Shown piece by piece: positions 1 through 11,971 of a stretch of 64,000 bases of DNA. Numbering within the stretch: the stretch's first letter is position 1; each line of letters begins with the position of its first letter. Origin of the DNA: Xylogone sp. PMI_703. Its lineage: Eukaryota; Ascomycota; Leotiomycetes. The DNA lies in contig JAJTUQ010000008.1 of NCBI GenBank assembly GCA_021399445.1, positions 248,001 through 312,000 of the forward strand. Direction: 5' to 3'. A program made the position numbers and the translations under genes. The notes below the pieces were generated by a model, which was not told the origin of the DNA, ran no database searches, and worked only from the letters and a program-made list of their open reading frames with translations.

Positions 1-2861
1 TACCAAGAGAATCTACAATTCTCATCAATCGCCTGATGTACTATCCCTGATGTACTATAAGTCGGCACGGTGATATACTTATGGCAGGTCAAAAAAATGA
101 ATAATAAGTGATTACTCAACTATCCTACCATGCAATTATAGTAAAGTTTATACCGAGTATTATGCCAAGGTGCAAGGGTTCTCCCGACTATTCCTATCGA
201 AGCTATAGCTTTTACGGTCCATATGCGCAACCGCAACTAGTCTTGCCACTGCATAGACCTAAAAGGGTGCTTACACCCGTATATGGATCTGTCTGTAGGA
301 TACCACCAAGGGAACCTTTAGCCGCCATCCACATTCCGCCAATTCTACTTTTTGACTTCTTGACGAGTGTATACACGGTTGTAAGTTTTATACCAACTTT
401 GTATAATGTAACTGCTACGCTTTGTTTACAGATGGGATCATCCGTTCTAGATATTACACAAATCTGAAAGGTAAAATAAACTAACTGTGGATACGTTGGG
501 ATTAAACAATATTTAAGCTTGAAAATAGTTCCGCAGCGGAAAGGGGCTTAGACTTGATACCGGAAGCGCTCGTATAACAACGGCAAACAGGGCTTATTGC
601 CGATTGCTTATTGCCTATTGGTATCCTTATTGTGCATTGATACTGCAAGAAGAGCGAGACAGCCGGCGAATTGAATAGAATTTTACTTAGCGGCAGATTA
701 AACCCCTGGATGGTCAAATCGCTGAAGTAATCGCTGAAAAAGCTTGAGGGCACTTACAGTTCGGTAGACACTATCAGCCGCGTCAGCTTACCACAATGCA
801 TGCCGGATAGGGATATTAGGTTAGTCCGGGTACATGGATCCGGAGAAGATACCAAATCCGAGTGTCAGCATTTAGGTAATACAGGGTGCAGTTAGGTTAA
901 CACATCACTGTGGTGCCTGGATGAGTGATTCGAAACCATGTTGCTTTACAGCTACCAAGATTATTGCTGCGGCCAACCAGACAGTTCGGTCACTTGGACA
1001 ACTTGGTATAGCTGACTGATAATTACAAACATATAGACTGAGTATACTAAAGGATCCTAGAGATATACCACTTCTTCATTGTACGATCTTGGATGTTATA
1101 CATTTTCCCCCATATACACACAGACATAAGGACAATGGCTCGCATAGTGATATAAGCCTTGATCACTTCTGTGAAACTAGCGAGACTGGTATTGGATACG
1201 CAAGGACTTTCCACAATAGAGAAAATGGGTCATTCAATTGGGAACATATACCGAGAGCCAATTGCGTCATTCCAGCCAATAGACCTAGGTCATCAAAGCC
1301 CGAAATGCTGACAGCAGTAGTACGTCCAGAAGTCGCCTCGCATTCGTAGCCGTAATGGGCATAACTATGGAACCTGTATTTAGAAAATCAAATATAACCC
1401 CAGGTCAGTTCAAATATGTGACGTTAACTTACTGATAAAACCGCGTCCGAGACTCCCTGGTCCGGCCCGAAGGCTAGATCGTAAACGACAGTAGGCTGGT
1501 CGGGACAATGCATGGCCACTCTTCAAGGATCTTGATTGGATTGGAAACAGGCTAGACCTTATAACAGCACTCGCCACTCCAGTTGATATCCCGGCATGAA
1601 CTTGTTTTATTTATCAAATAGAGGAGGTGCATTGTCACCGGGAGCCATTGTATCAAAATATGAAAATGAACGGAAACTTACACCGCCGGGGATTCCTCCT
1701 TATGTCAGCGAGTCGGTCTTATTGGTCCATGCAACGCCTTCGAGGTTAATGATTTTCATTTTGCTGCAACCCAGTTTGGCTGGAGTTGCCGCTGAAAATC
1801 CAATAGTGTTAGCAACTGCCATAGGGCTCACGAGAGAAAGAATAACTGAAACACTCTTGATCTGCATGCTAATCTCTACGTAGATATTAAACAGCTTCCT
1901 TTGGCGGATGATGAGCGAGATGCTGGTCCACCGGTGATGACTAAATTGTATATATCCACCTATTGCGATGATGATGATAGAATTTACGTCCAGCGGAGGC
2001 AGGTGAAACCTGTTCCTTGAGACCCCTTGGGGGTATAGGGACATGCTAAGCTAAGGGATTATGTACAAGTATAACCGAGCCACCTCAGAAAGCATTTCTA
2101 GCATACGCGTGGCCTTAAAGGCCGTTCTACAGTGAAAGACTCAAGAAATCACAGTTTTTCACTAGAAAAGAAATATCAGGCCAAAGTGCATTACTTGAGG
2201 ACAATCGCCAGGAGGGTTTCATTATGTTGAGCTGATTCCTTTTGTTACCGGTACTTTTAATTGTACTGCCATTAATTACACTGTGGCAGATGATCCAACT
2301 AATTCTTTCTATATTGCCATAATCCGACTCTCCCTAGGACACGGTAGCATAATATCAGCACTAAAAAGAGTTGCATGAGTAAGCACTCTATACCCGTAAT
2401 GTGTCACATTGCCTTTAGTAATCGTGAACGCTGTCTGCGATGGTTACTGTGGATCTGATTATGAAATTCATTCCTCTTAGCTAAATTCAAAAAGCCACTA
2501 GTATATTGGGAGTTATACTTGGTATGTCCTAGTTAATTTGCGCAGCTGTAACTGTGCTGAAAGATTAGTAAGCGAACGAACGGGAAGTCCCTGTGGTGAT
2601 ATTCGCCGGCGGTGCATATTTGGGACCTACTCTAGCACGACCCTCAATAGACTTGGCAGCTTTGATCAGCACGCCTGTGGATCCCGCTCTGCATACGGCG
2701 TATTTCAGAGTAAATTGAGCCTTGGGATAGCTCAGACCATGACAACTCCTCTATGATGGCAGTATCACAGAATGTACTCGTGAATTATACTCGTAAACTC
2801 TCAAAAGTCCGGGGTATAGTGAGTCTCACTGCAAACTAAGAGCTTTTCTTAATGTTAGATA
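1..2861. other. Gene-free decayed DNA
   Basis: I see no supportable gene here. Open frames are short, overlap on both strands and resemble nothing I recognise. The stretch holds one copy of a dispersed repeat (145-245, listed separately) and a direct duplication of gatgtacta near position 35. It is probably old transposon debris. Confidence 0.5.
145..245 (+). repeat. Dispersed repeat, copy 1 (partner at 18895-19012)
   Basis: This segment, containing ttctcccgactattcctat and tttacggtccatatgcgcaa, matches 18895-19012 in the same orientation with scattered substitutions (there: ttctcctgactaatcctatt and tttacggtccgtatgcgtaa). Its element class is unknown. Confidence 0.55.
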
Positions 2862-3023
2862 TACCGTATACTCTCACATCTACCAGAGTTAGGCTAGCCT
2901 AACACGTATTAGATTTTGCTGATCATACAAGGATCTTAAACTCCTTTTTTATGGGTGGCTGCTGACACAGGGTCAGTCCCACCCCTGTGGTATAACTCTG
3001 GTAAAATCTGAGAGTATACGGTA
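2862..3023. mobile_element. MITE with TA target duplication
   Basis: A 162-bp element is bounded by imperfect inverted repeats of about 30 bp. The left end reads TACCGTATACTCTCA and then ACCAGAGTTA; the right end is the reverse complement with a few changes. TA dinucleotides flank both ends, as expected for a Tc1/mariner-type non-autonomous element. It has no coding capacity. Confidence 0.7.
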
Positions 3024-3898
3024 GTGGAACCAAATCCGAGAGCGTCAACGCAGATCTTGAATGATATGGGTAGATAGACGCCGGCTATCCGTTAACCGGT
3101 AACCAAAATTGAAATTGGTCCCTCAGTATCCATGGACAGTTGCATGGACTGATCCGTGTGCATTGATTTTTCTCCACTACACAATTGTTGAACAAACGGG
3201 GATGCCACATCCACATGTACCACCCAGTCTGTCGACTTGGTCTGACAAGCAAACATATTATTGTTATCTGATTACAGCAAAAGAGCACACCGTCTACGGT
3301 AGGGAATACTGAGCCATCTCCGGATCTCGTCCCTCAAAAGATTGCTTGATTTGCGCGAAGGGAGATGCTACAGTGAGATTCAAAAGTCTTAGTACTGGCT
3401 ATGGCCTGAGCAACTTTTGATTCACTGTAACATTGAGTATGCGGATCTTACTGGGTTAAAAATGAAATAAAAGTGGGTAGGTGTATTCGGACTTATTACA
3501 CCTCACTGTAGAAAATTCTAATCACTTGAGTACAAGAAGGCAAGTTATGCCCTATGTACAAAATCGTATTGAAACGCCCAATCTTGTATTTGGGCACCTC
3601 TCGTTTATTGACCGGCGTACTGTAATAAGCCTAGGTCACGATCTTCGTATACAAGACCCGTATTGGCTGATTCCCGGACTTGTGAGCTGCACAACTACTG
3701 GTCACTCAGCTTCCCCGAGCTCCACTTGGGAAAATAAGCATTAGAGTTTGATCAGCTCTTTCATAAGCAGGCTAGGTAAAGGTAGATTCCGCCGCCAAAT
3801 GCTTACCGTCTCCATAGCGGAAGTCCGACGGCCGTTCCGGGAGAAAATAAAACCTAACAGTATCTCGACAGTAGAGGCAGAAAAGAGTCACAGAAGTT
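3024..3898. other. No supportable gene
   Basis: Nothing recognisable is seen. Open frames below 90 residues occur on both strands without family features. The right part is the probable upstream region of the broken bZIP-ankyrin gene. Confidence 0.4.
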
Positions 3899-4914
3899 AT
3901 GTATCAAGAAGAAAGAGTTGATGATTTGCAGCTAGGTGCCAATTTAGGCAGAGGTGGCGATGGAGTGAAAGATTATGAAGATCCGAGGGAGCGGAAAAGG
4001 ATCCGGAGTCGGCTTGCTCAAAAAAGATATCGTAAGTAACTGTCTCAACAACATCTAGATGCAATTAAACAGGATTTTGTGAGATTGTAGGCCAACGAGT
4101 GAAGGAGCGGATGGATATATTGAAGCGGGCGGCCGCAGTCGTCGATCCAAGAAAATCTCTACAGAGTCGAACAAGAGCACTAGATCAAAATGCTATGCTC
4201 AGATCATTCAGGAACAACCCAATTATGATCGCTCAAACAAATCTTCAGAGCCACGAGCAAAACACGGCAATCTCTGCTGTTAGTTATTCGGAAGATGGCT
4301 CACGAGTTGTAAGGATTAAACAGGGTCCAATATTACCTGTACTAACTAGTAGCAGGTTACACCAGATGCCGACTTATCTCCTGATATCCGAAAAGTATGT
4401 GAAAAGTTAGACCTTGACCCACCATGCATAGCCAGAGCCTCGCTATTGACTCTTCTGTTGTTCGTAGGATATGTCTTGCTTTGAGGCAGGAGGTTTCCTG
4501 ATGGGGAGATTTACAACACCGCCGTATCAGACTGCTATACATCTCGCAGCATCGCATGGCCATGCCTCTATCATCCGTTCGCTGATAAAGTATGGAGCAA
4601 ATCTTTGCGGACAGGATGAAGCCGGTGACACTGTACTTCATCTAGCAGCAGCTCGTGGTCATGAAGAAGTTATTAATATATTAATAGAAAGTGGACTCGA
4701 TATTAATATCAGGGGAGGAATGTTTAGTCAGACTATTCTGCATCAAGCTGTTGAGCGTTTGGATGAAGTAATGGTGCGGTTTATATTAGGGCTTGGCGCT
4801 GATGTGAATTGTAGAGATGGTCTCAATAAAACAGCCCTGCACATAGCTGTGGAAAAGGGAGCCGAGGGGCTCGTATTGTTATTACTTACTCATGGTGCAG
4901 ATGTAAACCTATGA
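3899..4914 (+). pseudogene. bZIP-ankyrin repeat protein, broken
   Basis: The ATG at 3899 opens a frame that reaches a bZIP basic region (DPRERKRIRSRLAQ, about residues 30-43). It then hits a seven-A run at 4020-4026. With one A fewer the frame would continue as the expected basic-region end, so this looks like a homopolymer frameshift. A probable intron (gtaagt at 4033, ending about 4090) leads into a second frame with QRVKERMDILKRAAA, the start of the coiled region. Further on, 4471-4914 encodes three to four ankyrin repeats (TAIHLAASHGH, TVLHLAAARGH, TALHIAVEKGA). bZIP-plus-ankyrin proteins are a known fungal architecture, probably nuclear regulators. At least two frame breaks, near 4026 and 4395-4500, argue for a pseudogene, although a sequencing error in the A run is possible. 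Confidence 0.7.
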
Positions 4915-6171
4915 ATAATGCTATAATAAAACCGGAGGTAATGGTTGCGGACAAAGGCATGCTAAATTCAATGTTTAGACGGTTAGAGCCCCTTGAAGTT
5001 GTCCCCTAAAAGTTCGCCACAATGGGCATACTGAGATTCAGAGATCCTTACTGATTCTTTCTGAAGTTAATACTTGCTTTCAACCCGTCTATCGAATATG
5101 TCTGAACCCGAATGATGATGTACGATATCCTGTGCTCGGATGAGCTATGGTTCATGGACCGAGCTAAATAAAACTTGGCCTTCAATCGAGAGCCGGAATA
5201 ATTAAAGTTTACACAAACGCGTTTTATAGAAGCATGATGCGATCAGAAGCACGTCGTCAAAAGAGGATTAGGCGCTAGAATAGCCTCATGCACCTTATCC
5301 CATGTGATACCCTTGAGGGGGGGGGACATCGCGCAAGATGGCTCACAATTGACTCAATATGCCACGGATGGTCGAGAAGCCTTGGAGAACAATTTTTGAG
5401 TTGGTGAGATGGATAAAGAAGACCATTAACACCGCGAAGGGATTAAGATGACGCTCCTGGAAAGCTAACAGATTCGCTCCACTTTCAGGGGCAGTAACTT
5501 AGCTGAAGTACAAGACCACGATATATCTATAGCGTTTATGCCTCTTTATCACCGCTGAAGTATATAGTAAATTGAAGCTGTGCTTAATAATCTGATGTAT
5601 TTTGATCTCCCAGCTACGAAGAAAGATATGTTGTGCCTCTAGACTGGTCACCGGGATGGAGACCTTGAAGGACTATATTAGGTTATTCCTGCTCGTTTTA
5701 TGCTGCTTGCAAGTGTGATATAATCAGTCATAATTTGTTACTACTCCATTAGATGTTATTAGCCTTGTGGCATAAATCGAATCTCGTAGTAGCGATCAAC
5801 TAGCCTGGAAGCAGAAGTAAATGCTTCGGAAAGTTGGTAACTGTGTCACCTTCTAGTTAGATGTGGTCTACGTAAGTGACGCATTATTGCGCTTGTAGTT
5901 TTCTTTCTACACAAGCTCTACAAAACACATAGGAACTTTGTTCTTAAATGAATATGATGAAAGATGGTAGAGTAATATATAATTATTTTTTAAAACAAAG
6001 GAAAATAGATAAAATTAGTAATTTATCTTGTTTTCCTTCTCCTGTAACTAACCTTTGATCGGTGATTTGCGAATTGCTGTATTCGATTGAGAAGTATTTC
6101 TGGTTACTGGACCCCCTGTTACCGTACTAATAACTTTAAGCTTAAAGACAGTTAGTTAGCAAAGGTTTGAT
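4915..6171. other. No supportable gene
   Basis: I see neither a gene nor a recognisable repeat. A short G run lies near 5318-5327. From about 5950 to 6040 the DNA is AT-rich. The region ends at the left arm of the 41-bp inverted repeat. Confidence 0.4.
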
Positions 6172-6212
6172 CCGAATGACTCGGGGCCGTCCAAACCCGC
6201 CGTCCAAACTTA
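6172..6212 (+). repeat. 41-bp perfect inverted repeat, left arm
   Basis: This arm begins ccgaatgactcggggccgtc and is repeated exactly, in inverse orientation, at 10398-10438. Together the arms enclose 4.2 kb that includes hAT-1. They may be terminal repeats of an older DNA transposon. I found no convincing target-site duplication outside them. Confidence 0.75.
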
Positions 6213-6324
6213 ACCAAATCGAGCGATTTTTTGGAATTCTGCCGGCCATAAGAGTTCCTCCCTGTATGGTGTACATTACTACTAAAGGGTTTTGAAAGAG
6301 GTACGGTAAAGACCATGTACTATT

Positions 6325-6579
6325 GAGAGCTACGAAACGGCAAGTCAAACTCGTCCAACTGAGTCGTATCGATAGTCTGTGGTTTCCTTGCTAGTCTAGC
6401 TAACCTCCGCTGTTCCTTCTCATAGGTTTGTCGGTTTTGGGAAGCTTGTTTCGAGGTTGGCTTTCGCTGACGGGTTGGTCGATTCGATGGAGGGATATGG
6501 GTTGAGGTCGAGGTCGATTTAAAGGTCGATTCGAAGGCTGATGCGAACGTTGATTTAGAGTTCGACTTGGAGTCTGAAT
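6325..6579 (-). pseudogene. 3' remnant of the reading frame split by hAT-1
   Basis: On the minus strand an open frame rich in Ser, Thr and Lys runs into YEKEQRRLARLARKPQ and ends in DLPFRSSQ with a stop near 6325. It may be the downstream part of the reading frame that ends at 9957, on the other side of hAT-1. The 8-mer cttctcat, which abuts the right end of hAT-1 at 9957-9964, recurs here at 6416-6423, so part of 6424-6579 may itself be inserted DNA. Function is unknown. Confidence 0.35.
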
Positions 6580-6803
6580 CAGTGTAGCCAGTAGTGTGTA
6601 TGTCGTAATTACTGCAGTAATCTCACTCCTCATTACGCACTGCAGTACAGATCCCCCTCCAGAATACGCACTGAATAGCACTGCAGTAATATGTCATCCA
6701 AGAAATACATACGGTGTAATACAGTATAATTACGCTGTATGATTACACGTGATCACGCGTGGCCCATTCTCCAATCCTTTTATCTCCTCCTGCATTCCTC
6801 CCC

Positions 6804-9014
6804 CTATTCTTCTATTAGCTCGTCTAACTCAAATGCTTCCACCTTGTACCAGGACCGCAAGCATTCTAAAGCTTCAATCACCTTTACTGAAAGCTTATTA
6901 CGGCGATCAGTAATAGTAATTTTACAGGATGAAAACATACGCTCAGGCCCTGCACTCATAGCAGGAATGGAGAGTAAGTTCAGAGCCATCTTACTTAAGT
7001 TAGGGTATATAGCTTGCTGCTCAGCTGCTAACCACCAATCCCTTGCATCCTCGAAATCGTGGTGCGGCGGCGATTCGCAATATCGAGCATATTCGTCCTG
7101 GTATACAGTAGTAGGCACCTTTGCTTTTAATGAACTCTTCCACTCGGTGAACTTGTTTGGCATGCCTGCACTCGTAATCCCACCCGCACTCGTACTTGTA
7201 CTCGGTCGAAGAGGAGCATGCGAAGAAGTTTGGGCTGGAAGCCTATCCAGTCCTGTAGGTGCATACTTCTCTTCCCACAGGCCTTGTAAAGCAGCCTTAG
7301 CTGGCCCCCACCACTCACGTATCCAGTGCTCCTCAATGTATTGCCACTTATAAGCTGGATGGAGGACAAGCGCACCCACGTACACTGGTGTCTCGCTAGT
7401 AAGAGCATAGTATTTATCCAGCTTTGCCCAGCCAGAATTGATACAAGTACTCATTACTGGGTCGTCCTTATATTGAGTCTTGCCATCTTCATATTGTTGA
7501 AGGATAAAATCTAGGGCAGGGAGCACCTCATCAAGGGTATTTCGGTTTGACTCTAAAGCCTTCGTCGTGTGCGCGAGGCTTGTAAGGAAGCTCTTAATCT
7601 AGTATAAAGATTAATAGACAAAATCGGGAGGAAAAGGAAGGCGTTTACATTAGTCAAATGAGTCCAATCCTCAGCTAAGAGTCGATCTAATTTGAGCTCC
7701 TTCTCAGGATATTGCTCAAAAAATCGATCTATTGCCTTCTGTAAGGAAATAGCTTCACCGAGCATCTTGTCCCAAGAGTTCCATCTTGTGCTGTTATCTC
7801 TCGCAATATTTCTGCCCCTTGAGATAGTTCTCCATTGCCTATTTCGCTGTGGCGTACGTCCAATGTAAGTGACAAAGTTATGAAGCTTGCCAAGGGGCCC
7901 TAGCTTTCTCCAGTCGTTCATTTCATTTTGAGTAATCTCATCAGCATCAGCTTGATCGCCAAATAAGAAGGATTGCGCAGACAAGTTAATAATATGGCCA
8001 ATACATCGGACCCGCTGATGCTTTGCATTATAATCGATATTCCAGGTATCGTATGCCACTATGGAAATGAGTACAATTGAGTACTAGGGTATTCTTATAC
8101 TTACAATCCTCAAATTCTCGCATCATCGTATCGTTATTCTTGGCATTGTCCATCTGTATATAACCTAGCTTATTACCAATTCCCCAGTCCTCTACTACTT
8201 GTCGTAAGTATTTAGCAAGATTTTCCCCTGAGTGTTCTTCCTCAACATCGACAAGTGCTAGCGTGGCATCCTCAAGCTGGCCATCTTCGGAGATATAATG
8301 TCCAATAAATCCTAAGATTGGTAGGCGGTTTGGTGATGTCCAGAGGTCACAGCTAATGTGAATATCTGTACGAGCACTATGAAGTCTAGACTTGATCTGT
8401 TCTTTCATAGTGTTGAACTGGCGTAGGACCCAGTGAGTGATTGTTGTATGAGAAGCAGGGAGCCAAGTATCAATATCGTCATTGATATAGTTGAGGAGGT
8501 CCCGAAACTCGGAGCACTCAACTAGACGAAGTGGAAGGTGGCAGGCTGTAAGGAACTTAATATACAAGACTTCAAGATGGCCACCATCAAGTGAATGACC
8601 ATCACTACTGCTGGTGTTAAGTTTTCGGCGCTTAAAGGGCTGGTTCTGAGAGAGCTCAAAAGCGTGCTCAATAGACCTCTGACGCTTTGCCGAAATATTC
8701 TCCCGGGAGGATTTCTCCGTCTTTTCATGTTTCTCAAGAAGGTGCCTCTTAATACAGCTATTGCCGCCATTTGTAGCATATGTCTTCGAGCAATACTTGC
8801 AACGCCACTCCTCCTTGCCAGAGCTGTTGTAGTATTTGGCTTCAGGGTCCTCGTCTGGCATATGCTTGAAGACCCAGCATGTTCGTGGCCTACGAGTAAC
8901 TGGAGTTGATTCGGGTGATGATGAGGTAGGCCCTGCTAGGTCTGACGAGGAGGTAGAAGGACTCTCCGGAACTGAATAGTGAGAGGATGAATCAGATACA
9001 TCATGGGAGGACAT
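6804..9014 (-). CDS. hAT transposase, apparently intact, 704 aa
   Basis: Three exons join cleanly: 9014-8105, 8058-7649 and 7598-6804. The introns are 46 nt (GTAAGT...ATAG) and 50 nt (GTAAAC...CTAG), and the frame closes exactly at 704 codons plus stop. The N-terminal region holds a BED-type zinc finger (WRCKYCSKTYA with a downstream HLLEKHE, about residues 70-95). The centre has the hAT catalytic-region pattern ISCDLWTSPN and RCIGHIINLSAQSFL. The C-terminus carries the hAT dimerisation motif (LLSIPAMSAGPERMFSSCKI). It would excise and reinsert the flanking element in the nucleus. Length is normal for the family, and there is no nonsense codon once the introns are removed, unlike the two other hAT copies in this window. 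Confidence 0.85.
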
Positions 9015-9774
9015 TTTAAAAGGGGTAAGTTACGTTTGCTTAGAAGTACATAAAAGTAACATTAGGAGAAAATATAAGAATAGGGGTATTTATACCTAAA
9101 GATGTAGTGATTACACTAATCTGGTGATTTGGTTTTCGCTTAAAAAATCAACCAATACCAAAATGCAAACTTTTCCGGAGCGTCGGATATCATAAAAGGT
9201 TGATATAGAAAAATATAAAAAAATATATTTGAAAGAGAAAAAGCGAAGCTTTGATACTTTTTACCCCGAAAGATGTTTGGTGCAATTGAGCATTATTGTG
9301 TTGGTGTTTGAACCTAGAACTAGAGATTATATAGGATCTTAATACTGACTTCATAGTTTTATATTGTAAATGTAATTTTTGTCTTAAAACGATAAACAAT
9401 AACTTAAATGAAAGCTGTAACTCTATATATCATAAATATAGACTTTATTTTATGTCAGAATAAGAATTATTGTTTGAGTTAGCTAATTAACTAAAGCGCT
9501 GTATTACCACTGTATTGCCAATATCTAATGCAGTGCTTTACTCAATACGGTAATTGAAAGCGATTTTTAGAATTTAACCTCTATGCTAATTAACTCAGCC
9601 CAATATGATCTTAAATTATAAAAAATATTATCACGAAGTTGATACAGTACTCCATTCTCTTAAAAGTATTAATATAAATAACCGTTTAAGCATTGTAAAT
9701 TTTGTCAAGTGGGTAGGTTGGGGTGATTTAAGGTGTGGTCATAGCTGTGTGGGAATTTTTAGGAGGAGTTGAGT

Positions 9775-9926
9775 CACGTTACTTTATACGGTACGGTATC
9801 GTGTGCACGCCGTATACGGCGAAAAATACACCGTGCTAACCGTACGGTGCAAGACCCCGGATCCTGTATTTTTACGGCTGACCGTACGGTGCTACTACCG
9901 TACGGTACGGTAATTACTGCAGTAAT
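9775..9926. repeat. Subterminal repeats of hAT-1
   Basis: Clustered short copies of tacggtacggta, ccgtacggt and their reverse complements occupy the right subterminal region. hAT elements commonly have such transposase-binding repeats near their ends. Confidence 0.5.
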
Positions 9927-9956
9927 ACGATACCGTTTATACTACTGGCTACACTG

Positions 9957-10268
9957 CTTCTCATCGATTTTTCGATAATTCCGAGTTCGTTCACCCTCCT
10001 TTCTAGAGTGAAAGATACAGCTATATCGATATCTTCCTTCCTTCAAAGACCCCGAGAGTTTGACATACGCATGACCATTGAGAAAGGCCCAATCGTTGAT
10101 ATGAATGAAGGCAATATCGGGGCTAGATACAACACCTTCAGGCATTTCATGGTGGGCTAGGGGGATACAGGCTCGAGCTCGATCAAGATCGGCCTGGAGG
10201 CCTGGGGGGAGGTTCGTTGAAGTTGACATCGCCCTGGGCTTACGAGATTCAATACGAGATACAATCAA
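9957..10268 (-). pseudogene. Reading frame interrupted by hAT-1 (unknown, perhaps transposase N-terminus)
   Basis: A minus-strand frame starts with MSTSTNLPPGLQADLDRARA (internal ATG near 10229). It continues through WAFLNGHAYVKLSG and YRYSCIFHSRKEGERTRNYR and stops at the edge of hAT-1. The Cys/His pattern followed by TRNYRK faintly recalls the N-terminal DNA-binding region of fungal MULE transposases, but I cannot confirm this. A second start, MARRTRAPSAKAPANQ near 10513, lies upstream and reads into the 41-bp repeat. Confidence 0.35.
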
Positions 10269-10397
10269 AATACCGTTTTAGAGAGGTTATACAAGGTAAG
10301 AGTCTGCTCAGATACATTGGTTCTCATATTAATTTCGGTGATGGGCGGTGTGCATGAGCAGCTCACCGCTCGAAAAACCGCCGAATTCGGTTACCAG

Positions 10398-10438
10398 TAA
10401 GTTTGGACGGCGGGTTTGGACGGCCCCGAGTCATTCGG
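10398..10438 (-). repeat. 41-bp perfect inverted repeat, right arm
   Basis: This is the exact reverse complement of 6172-6212. The sequence reads in frame within a short minus-strand ORF (PNDSGPSKPAVQT), so it could also be a duplicated coding piece and not a transposon terminus. Confidence 0.75.
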
Positions 10439-11225
10439 CAATTTGAGCCGTTTTGTGGAAGTTTCTTGGTTGGCAGGAGCCTTTGCGGAAGGAGCTCTAG
10501 TTCTACGAGCCATTGCTTTCGATTCAAAGCTTCAACTATATAATAATATGGCAAATGGCGGTAAACATGGCAAATACAGTCTCACCGATCCTCATTCATC
10601 GAGTTTGGGCGCGTCTCGCGTACAAAAGTGATGACGCGGGCCCATTTTACGCGAAAAAAAGGCACATTTAGGAATCGACAGTAATGCCACAAAGGAGTGT
10701 GCTTTTTGGCGATCAAACCCTGCTAAGCTGGGAACGAACTCCCGTGCCAGAGGGACTAGTAAATCACGTAGTGCGTAGCGAAACTATCTTAAAAAGAGAT
10801 ATTTCTCATTCAGATACACACACACACACACAATTTATTAACGCCCGGTGGGGTTAACCCAATAGGGCCACTATCGCTAATCTACAAGTACATTTCTTAA
10901 AGTGAATGCCTGCCTCCTTAAGCCCATACAACTGTCTCTTCTAGCTTCTGTCTTGTCTATTTTATGCTCCCTTGTTCTACGGATTCTCGTGGATTAGTAT
11001 CGTTAGTAGGCTAGCTTGAAGGCATTTCTCCAAGTGTTCAGCATCCTATCCTCAGCCGCTGAAGCCGCGCCTCCTATCTATGGTACGAGATGGTTAATAT
11101 AGTAATAAATGGTTAAGAAAAAATAATTTCAAGATGTGTCTCCTTGCCAGCGGCAGGTACAGAATTGTATTGCAATCTAGTAACTAGCTACGATACAAGT
11201 AAGGCCAGCAACCTCCTTACCACGC
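10439..11225. other. Non-coding, with (CA)n microsatellite
   Basis: No gene is seen. A dinucleotide CA microsatellite of about nine units lies near 10816-10832. The rest is unremarkable. Confidence 0.5.
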
Positions 11226-11830
11226 TTTCCCTCAGCTCACCGTTCTCTCAATGGATCAGGACTTTTGCCGATTCGAAGGGTTAGCCCAGGAGCAAAAACT
11301 AACCCTCACGCCCTCTGCCCTGTTTGCTCCTTAAGCCTATATCAGTACACCATGCCAACCGCCCTATATACTCTTTTTATAGACCGACACGCGCGTCCGT
11401 CCTCTCAGGCTATATAGACAGTGTCACGCCAGCCTTACGCTGGCCAGTCGCTACCATTATATACCACGCCTCGCAGCAAGTCTGCTGTTTCGCGTTACCC
11501 TGCCAGATCTCTCCTCACAACAGGGCCGACCGTGTCTCGCAGGAGTTACGTAGTATATATCCCTAGCCAAGCAACATATACACGCTTTTCCCTCCTACTA
11601 ACCAAAGTAGTGCAAACCTTTTCCCTTAGCTCACTTGTCTGCTATGCCCGTTCTCCAACATCCTGCTTTGCCCGTATTCCAGTATCCTGCTTTGCCCGTA
11701 GTCCAGTCCACTGGTTTGTCGCCGCCGGGTCACTGAATGTAGTCGTCGTACGTCCTCGGGCCTGCCTCTGCAGTAGAGTTCATCCGCTCGATACACCGGA
11801 GATCCCTTTGAGGGAGCTGTTGTAATGTGA
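11226..11830 (-). mobile_element. Non-LTR retrotransposon fragment (Tad1-like), degraded
   Basis: The stretch around 11470-11560 (cgcgttaccctgccagatct) matches 45785-45870 in the same orientation with substitutions and indels. That second copy lies upstream, on the minus strand, of a recognisable LINE C-terminal frame (45243-45467). This copy has no intact frame. The match to a LINE is therefore by association with the second copy. Confidence 0.45.
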
Positions 11831-11900
11831 GTCGTCCGTCTAGAATTCCCTCTGCCGCTTCGTCCAACCAGTGACTCCCAAGTTCCTCCCCAGCTACTTT

Positions 11901-11971
11901 CATTTAACGAGAGCTTCGAATTCCTTCATTTAACGAGAGCTTCGAAATATTTTCGATTAACGAGAGCTTCG
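11901..11971. repeat. 26-bp minisatellite, three units
   Basis: Units start at 11901, 11927 and 11953. The first two share catttaacgagagcttcgaa exactly; the third has cgattaacgagagcttcgg. The period is exactly 26 bp. Confidence 0.8.

Larger units (their letters stand above)
6580..9956 (-). mobile_element. hAT-family transposon, copy 1 (hAT-1)
   Basis: The ends are 16-bp perfect terminal inverted repeats: CAGTGTAGCCAGTAGT at 6580-6595 and its reverse complement at 9941-9956. A palindromic block attactgcagtaat lies just inside both ends. The element carries a full-length transposase on the minus strand. The immediate 8-bp flanks do not match, so the target-site duplication is lost or an extra 156 bp was captured on the left. 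It may be recent, because the transposase frame is open. Confidence 0.75.

Noticed and set aside
1596..2044. Two overlapping frames of about 100 codons on opposite strands
   Set aside because: No domain, no splice-compatible extension and no start context; likely chance.
6739..7353. 204-codon open frame on the plus strand
   Set aside because: It is the antisense of the hAT-1 transposase C-terminus and shows no domain.
7599..8104. Apparent frame breaks in the hAT-1 transposase
   Set aside because: Two short introns explain both breaks and restore hAT motifs in phase.
10690..10780. Possible tRNA-like sequence
   Set aside because: I could not fold a cloverleaf with the expected conserved bases.
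11421..11825. 134-codon open frame on the plus strand
   Set aside because: It lies in a LINE relic on the opposite strand; the low-complexity CFARIPVSCFARSP repetition reflects DNA repeats.
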